Shown here: piece after piece, positions 60,801 to 64,000 of the stretch
Layout: each line of letters begins with the position of its first letter
Numbering within the stretch: position 1 is the stretch's first letter
Source of the DNA: Sarcophilus harrisii
Taxonomy: Eukaryota; Chordata; Mammalia; Dasyuromorphia; Dasyuridae
Assembly (NCBI RefSeq): GCF_902635505.1
Contig: NC_045431.1
Coordinates: forward strand, 7,161,001-7,225,000
Length of the DNA: 64,000 nucleotides
Reading direction: 5' to 3'
The notes under the pieces: model-generated
What the model saw: only the letters and a program-made list of their open reading frames with translations
Told to the model about the DNA's origin: nothing
Databases searched by the model: none
Made by a program: the position numbers and the translations under genes

Positions 60801-63800
60801 ACCAAACTTTTATAATAAAACCTGACATTAAAAACCTTTGTAAAAATCTATCAGCAACTTCTCAAACATGTATTAATTGTCAGAGTCCTTCATATATAAA
60901 GATGACACTGACGTGCTATCAAGTAAGACATCAAATTAATTTTTCCAATAACAGAGAGAAATCTTTCCTGAGTTACCCATACTCTACTGTCAAGCCAGAA
61001 GCAAAAGGATATGGATGATGGATCAGGGGAAGTTGAATGGAGTAGCTCACAATCCAATTGGTATATCTGTTGGGTTTCATTGCCATGGTCCTCTCCCACT
61101 TTTACATAAACCCCATTGTTGGTTGAGCACAGTCTCCCACCCTCCACTACTGCTTATTCTCCCTTCTCTGCTGCCTGCCTTCACACCAATAGAAACTTGT
61201 GTTTTTTTTTTGAGTATTTAAATTTTATTTTCCTTTCAGGATTTACTTTACTTCTTTCTTCAAAGTTTCATGGAGTTCACAGCTTTGTACCATAATACGA
61301 AAGGGGAGTAGGGTATTTGTTTATTGAATATTTCAGAACTGTCTCACCCATTTTCATTCTTCTAAATTCACATACTGAGTTAAAAACTTTTCTAAGACCA
61401 AGAATACTGAAATAGTTCTGGTGTGTGTATAATTAAGAAAAATTTGTTTCCAATATCGTTGTTATCTAGGATGTGGTATAATCTATAGGGTGTCCCCAAA
61501 GTCTTAGTGTAGCCAATAGAAACTTGTTGCTGTTACCTGGAATATTTCAATAGACTCTACTTTCTTCCAAGACATCATTCATACTACTGCCATACTCAAT
61601 ATCCTTCCTCTCTGCTCCCCCATTGTTCCTCTCCACAGCACTCTGCTCAGCCCAAATGGAATACTCATCACTCCCTGTGCTTGCCTTTTGCAAGGTCTTT
61701 GGCCCCTGTGCCTTTTCTCCCATCACTTTCCATGTGTCTGGAACATTGGCTTTCCTCACCTGACCCCTCATTCCCGCTGTTCGTCTTACACAGCTCGTGC
61801 ACATCTGTTGTGTTGTTCCACCGCAACGGAAGCAGAACAGTCAAGGGCTGTGTCTTATTTCTGGGGCTCTCTGTGTGCTACCTGATGTTACCTAATCAAT
61901 TGTCATATCCAATGAACTCATTGACAAAGGGGAACCTCAGATTTGCTGAAGGTCACACAGCTCGTTGACAGCAGAGCCCAAGAACACGATCACGAGGTTG
62001 GTCGGGTCGCTGACCCCGGTGATATTGGAACTCTCCAGCAATCCTGGATACCAATTTAGGCAAGCATTTCCTACCAAGAGTTCTCCAGGAGAGATGGAAT
62101 TATCAGCACATGAAGATACAGGCTGGCCATCGCATCTCTCCTTCCAATTACTGCAAGTCAATGCAATAAGGAATACAAGGAGGCAAAGTTGCACTGTGTG
62201 GAAGCAAGTGGAGCCCACCACTCCTGTTCCACAAATGGGGCTTCTCGCTTCACTTTCATTGCCATGATTCTCCCATTTAAAGAGTTCCAGGTTACTTTTT
62301 ACTTGTATTTAGTCAAGTGATGAGAAAATGCATTTGTTAAATTTGTTTATGTCTAAACATCTGAAATGATATGAGCACACTATGTCAGGAACATGAAAAA
62401 GCCCACTTACCGAATCTTTGACCCACTGAAAATACTGTTCAAAGTAGTCTATGATCATACCCATAAACTTCTTAGTTTCCTGAAAATTGAATAGAAAACA
62501 GTTATTACTCATATATTTCTCTAAAAAATAGTATATGTATATATGTACATATGCAAATATTTGCATACTGAAAAATAATACATGCACACAGACACATTCT
62601 AAAAATTAAAAGGACTTACCTCAATAATAATAAAGGACGCATTATTATTAATGAGGAGCTGAGCACTTTCCACAGTGGCAAGGACTTGAGACACTTTAAC
62701 CTGAGAAAAAAATAATTATTTATAATAATATCAAGGCTTTTAAGGATCTAATTAGAGATTTTTATGCAGATTTGTACCAGTATATAATAACAATAGCAAA
62801 ATTAAGTCAGAGATAAATGTTGGAGTTGAAAAGAATACTCTCTCCTCACTTTACAGAGCAGGTATAAGTTAGTATAAAGGTTATTTTTTTCTCTACTTTC
62901 CAATTAAGGAGACTGTTAAATGACTTGCCAAAAGTCATATAGAAAGGAAATGCTAAAGCTGAGATAGGAACCCTGTTCTAATTCCAAGTTTAGCTCTCTT
63001 TCCCTCAGCAGAGGCCAAGAATGAATGGTTACGTTTTATGCCTAGATTTAAATGTATTCCACTCTGTTCAACCACTGTCCATGGTGGTAACGCTGAATGC
63101 CAAATAATAGCACTGACCCATTAGCATAAGGACACGCAGTCTAGAGTGGGTTTATCACTGATTAAAGATTTGCAATGATCTGGAGTTTACTCCAGTCTCT
63201 TGCCTCATGGGCATTTCTGAAATGGACAGACAGGAGAGACTGGGAGTCTTTGGCCATGGTGGACAGCAGACCCCTCTGGTCCATGGAAGCATCAAACACC
63301 ATGACTGGGACTATATCAGTGAATCAAAAGCAACGGGGTCTTTGGAGACCATCTACAACTAATAGCTGAGGAAAAGAATTGGCCTATACTAGCAAGAGTG
63401 GGCTCAGCCTTCAATCCCACACCCAGGGCCCTGAGTTGGTTGCAAAAAAATATAGTAACATAAAGTCTTTAAATTATTCCAAAGATACTTGTATAGAAGT
63501 TATATATCTAGAATTTTTAAATGGTAGAAGATGACAGGAACTGATTTTTATCCAAATGTACCATGAAGTAATTCTCCCCTAAAACATGAATGGAAGATAT
63601 TTAAAAACAGAAGAACCTCCCCTGAGGTAAGAAGAAGCAACAAAAATAAAAACTTACCATAAGCTCGGATGATGTCTTTTGTAATAGCCTGATACTTTGA
63701 TTTAAAGTGCTCTGGGAAATAAGCAGAAATCATATTTTCCATGTCATTGTAGGACAGCAAAATCTGACCTGGCAATAATCTCCATAGGCACTACAGTGGC

Positions 63801-64000
63801 CGAATAACCTGATTCCATGAAAGCTACTACATACTGATAGCAAAAGGGAATGATCCTAACCCCAAATTCTTTCTTATCAAGGAAATAGAGCATGAAAAAG
63901 GAAGCATTCAATCATCTTCATATGCATCAGATGGTAATATATTAGAAAGAAAAATAAAAGTAACTGAGGGAATAGTTGGTTAGAACTTACTGATTTCTAC
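51783..64000 (-). CDS. PROM1: Prominin-1 (CD133), 3' portion, spliced; runs off the right edge
   Basis: PROM1 is a cholesterol-binding five-pass glycoprotein of microvilli and other plasma-membrane protrusions, needed for photoreceptor disc formation. Nine coding segments lie on the minus strand: 63991-64000 (partial), 63658-63709, 62620-62700, 62411-62479, 60599-60691, 57203-57318, 56576-56599, 56112-56180 and 51783-51813. Spliced phases agree throughout. The product aligns with the human C-terminal third: extracellular loop 2 ([20 protein letters not shown], with an N-glycosylation site NAS; human [21 protein letters not shown]), [40 protein letters not shown], the fifth membrane helix ([20 protein letters not shown]), then the cytoplasmic tail [20 protein letters not shown] and [20 protein letters not shown]. 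The tyrosines at SEDVYD and GYHKDHLYG correspond to human phosphorylation sites. The final residues differ from human. The first two thirds of the gene lie beyond the window. Confidence 0.93.
52220..52410. mobile_element. Nonautonomous hAT MITE, 191 bp
   Basis: Ends are CAGGGCTTCTGAAAC and ATTTAAGAAGTCCTG, imperfect inverted repeats. Flanks are gtttagag and atctagag (6 of 8 identical). The interior (CTCGTGACTCCTTTTGACCT, AGTTAGGTGACCCCCATATG) is typical of this family. Lies in the last PROM1 intron. Confidence 0.8.
53256..53612. mobile_element. hAT-like element, 357 bp
   Basis: Starts CAGTGGTTCCC and ends GGAACCAGTG. Flanking 8-mers are atttaaat (53248-53255) and acctaaat (53613-53620), 6 of 8 identical. 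No transposase frame. Inside the last PROM1 intron. Confidence 0.65.
54480..54710 (+). mobile_element. tRNA-derived CORE-SINE, nearly full length
   Basis: Head AGATAGCTAAGTGGTTAGCA, then AGAGTGGTGGACCTGGAGCT, GGTTCAGTTTCCTCAGCGGT, AAAATGGGGACAATG, AGGTTGTCGTGCAGATCAAA, and a CORE/L2 end TGGTACATAGTAGGTGCTAA. All domains are present in order. Confidence 0.85.
54985..55205 (-). mobile_element. CORE-SINE, minus orientation
   Basis: Inverted order with GGGTAAAGAAACCAAGAGTC, TAAGTGACTTGTCAGGTCAC and GAAATCTTCCTGACTCCAAG. Confidence 0.6.
56112..56180 (-). CDS. PROM1: PROM1 coding exon (cytoplasmic tail)
   Basis: 69 nt between TTTTGTTACAG and ACAAG|GTAACA. Encodes (N/D)[22 protein letters not shown], 24 codons counting the split ones; human has [20 protein letters not shown]. 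If this donor is not used the frame ends at once (ACA AGG TAA). Confidence 0.92.
56576..56599 (-). CDS. PROM1: PROM1 24-nt micro-exon
   Basis: TGTTGAAACTTTACCCATGA then AAAA, flanked by GTGTTGAAAG-free acceptor TATCTTTTAG and donor GTAAGACT. Joined to its neighbours it gives D-VETLPMK-N, matching human DVETIPMKN. It is a multiple of three, so skipping keeps frame (D-MENG). Confidence 0.88.
57203..57318 (-). CDS. PROM1: PROM1 coding exon (fifth membrane helix)
   Basis: 116 nt, acceptor TTGTTGTCTTCCAG, donor ATGA|GTAAGTG. Encodes [20 protein letters not shown], then [18 protein letters not shown] plus two bases of a split Asp codon. This is the last transmembrane segment and the start of the tail. 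Confidence 0.95.
57375..57475 (+). mobile_element. CORE-SINE fragment in a PROM1 intron
   Basis: AGTGGAGTGTTATCAAAGGT, CTGAGTTCAAATCTGGACTC, ATAAATCAGTTCCCTCCTCT. Head and B-box part of the SINE. Confidence 0.55.
57584..57800 (-). mobile_element. Marsupial tRNA-derived SINE, inverted
   Basis: CAGTTGTTTCCAGTCACAGC, CATTTGGGATTTTCTGGGTA, TGACTTGCCCAGGGTCACAC, AACTAGGAAGGGCCTGAGAC and GATTTGAATTCAGGGAGG follow the inverted WSINE1 order. Confidence 0.85.
58348..58640 (-). mobile_element. L1 3' UTR in a PROM1 intron
   Basis: TTATTTTCAAATTATATGCA, TTTTTCAACATTGACCCCTT, CTCCCCTAGATGGCAAGTAA and CATGTTAAAATACATG match the inverted L1 tail at 16.1 kb. Same strand as PROM1. Confidence 0.85.
59515..59865. 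repeat. Direct tandem duplication, two 175-bp units
   Basis: Unit 1 (about 59515-59690) and unit 2 (59691-59865) share GTGATAATTGCCCCAAAGCT, TTAGTATAATTTTAATGTCA, AATTGGCCAGAAGCATG and TTTTGATTATGGTTTCTA at a constant offset of 175 bp, with about one difference in eight to ten bases. In PROM1 intron sequence. Confidence 0.93.
59868..60070 (-). mobile_element. CORE-SINE, minus orientation, degraded
   Basis: ATGATAATAACTTGCACTGA, GGATCCTAACAATTCTCTGT, CATTTACAAGTGAGAAAACT, then a worn tRNA part. Confidence 0.55.
60285..60500 (+). mobile_element. Marsupial tRNA-derived SINE (WSINE1-like)
   Basis: ATGAGTTCAAATCCAGCCTC, CCTTTTAACCCTGTTTCCCT, CATTTGTAAAATGAGCTGGA, GGAAATGGCAAAACCGCTCG, TTTGCCAGATGAGATCAGGA, GAGTCAGGCTTGATTGA. 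Nearly full length, close to consensus. Confidence 0.88.
60599..60691 (-). CDS. PROM1: PROM1 coding exon (end of extracellular loop 2)
   Basis: 93 nt, 31 codons, phase 0 at both ends; acceptor CTTTTAG, donor ATG|GTAAATG. Encodes [20 protein letters not shown] then [11 protein letters not shown]. Both cysteines line up with human CKP and FLCSYI. Confidence 0.95.
60692..62410 (-). other. PROM1: PROM1 intron
   Basis: About 1.7 kb. Contains a TAGGGTGTCCCCAAAGTCTT scrap of an unidentified repeat near 61480-61500, a SINE-like HACAGCTCG block near 61950, and a 94-codon minus-strand open frame (61937-62221) discussed under findings. No further exon recognised. Confidence 0.6.
62411..62479 (-). CDS. 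PROM1: PROM1 coding exon (extracellular loop 2)
   Basis: 69 nt, 23 codons, acceptor AATTTTCAG, donor GATTCG|GTAAGT. Encodes [20 protein letters not shown] then KDS, matching human [20 protein letters not shown]. Confidence 0.95.
62620..62700 (-). CDS. PROM1: PROM1 coding exon (extracellular loop 2)
   Basis: 81 nt, 27 codons, acceptor TTTTTTCTCAG, donor GAG|GTAAGT. Encodes [20 protein letters not shown] then ASFIIIE. The NAS sequon corresponds to human NNTSS. Confidence 0.95.
63658..63709 (-). CDS. PROM1: PROM1 coding exon (extracellular loop 2)
   Basis: Donor ATG|GTAAGTT. The acceptor is either TTTCCCAG (exon end 63711) or the next AG, CCCAGAG (63709). Only 63709 joins the partial upstream exon without an in-frame stop, giving [20 protein letters not shown] across the junction; human has SLNTLYQSVKILQRTGNGLL. 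Confidence 0.85.
63991..64000 (-). CDS. PROM1: PROM1 coding exon, 3' end only
   Basis: GTAGAAATCA followed by donor GTAAGTTC. Read in the phase required by the next exon it contributes R-N and part of H. The rest of the exon is beyond the window. Confidence 0.6.

Noticed and set aside
61480-61510. TAGGGTGTCCCCAAAGTCTT as a mariner-type terminal repeat
   Set aside because: No partner inverted repeat or TA duplication found nearby.
63770-63815. Possible PROM1 exon reading TVVPME, like human TVAPME
   Set aside because: No usable donor follows, and the remaining intron before the next exon would be only about 68 nt; the donor at 63990 explains the structure better.

Overview
The window looks like nuclear DNA from a marsupial, most likely an Australian one. 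It carries many copies of the marsupial tRNA-derived SINE (with its trailing 'AAGTCACTTAACCCTG' and 'CTCAGTTTCCT' blocks), several 5'-truncated L1 copies whose ORF2 ends and 3' tails are of the marsupial type, old hAT MITEs and CORE/L2-like tails. The coding content is the vertebrate FGFBP1 - FGFBP2 - PROM1 cluster, known from human 4p15 in the same order, with all three genes on the minus strand.

Layout, left to right. (1) 1-10.4 kb is intergenic and full of repeats, with no gene seen. (2) 10.4-14.4 kb is FGFBP1. A single coding exon (11662-12363) is preceded by a roughly 1.9 kb intron that holds a 760-bp polypurine tract, then a short noncoding first exon and a TATA + CCAAT promoter at 14.38-14.41 kb. 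A diverged array of eight units of about 115 bp lies just 3' of the coding exon, probably inside the 3' UTR. (3) 14.4-36.2 kb is intergenic: L1 fragments, SINEs, one intact-looking solo LTR with target-site duplications, microsatellites and a long GA tract. (4) 36.2-38.75 kb is FGFBP2: the whole coding sequence in one exon (37908-38582), a splice donor 16 nt after the stop, a small 3'-UTR exon near 36.2 kb, and a 5' UTR made almost entirely of a 15-bp tandem repeat. (5) 38.8-50.5 kb is intergenic, with a CA tract, a strong hairpin, an ERV LTR-like piece, a degenerate 7SL RNA copy and an L1 tail. (6) 50.5-64.0 kb is the 3' part of PROM1: the terminal exon with a 1.3 kb 3' UTR, a 24-nt micro-exon, and coding exons for the last extracellular loop, the fifth membrane helix and the cytoplasmic tail. 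The gene runs off the right edge.

FGFBP1 and FGFBP2 are secreted heparin-binding carriers, and FGFBP1 is known to release FGFs from the matrix. PROM1 (CD133) is a five-pass protein of membrane protrusions. They are neighbours but are not known to act in one pathway. Nothing here amounts to a new multi-gene system. The most unusual points are the sequence architecture around the two FGFBP genes, the PROM1 tail, and the hairpin at 46.3 kb.
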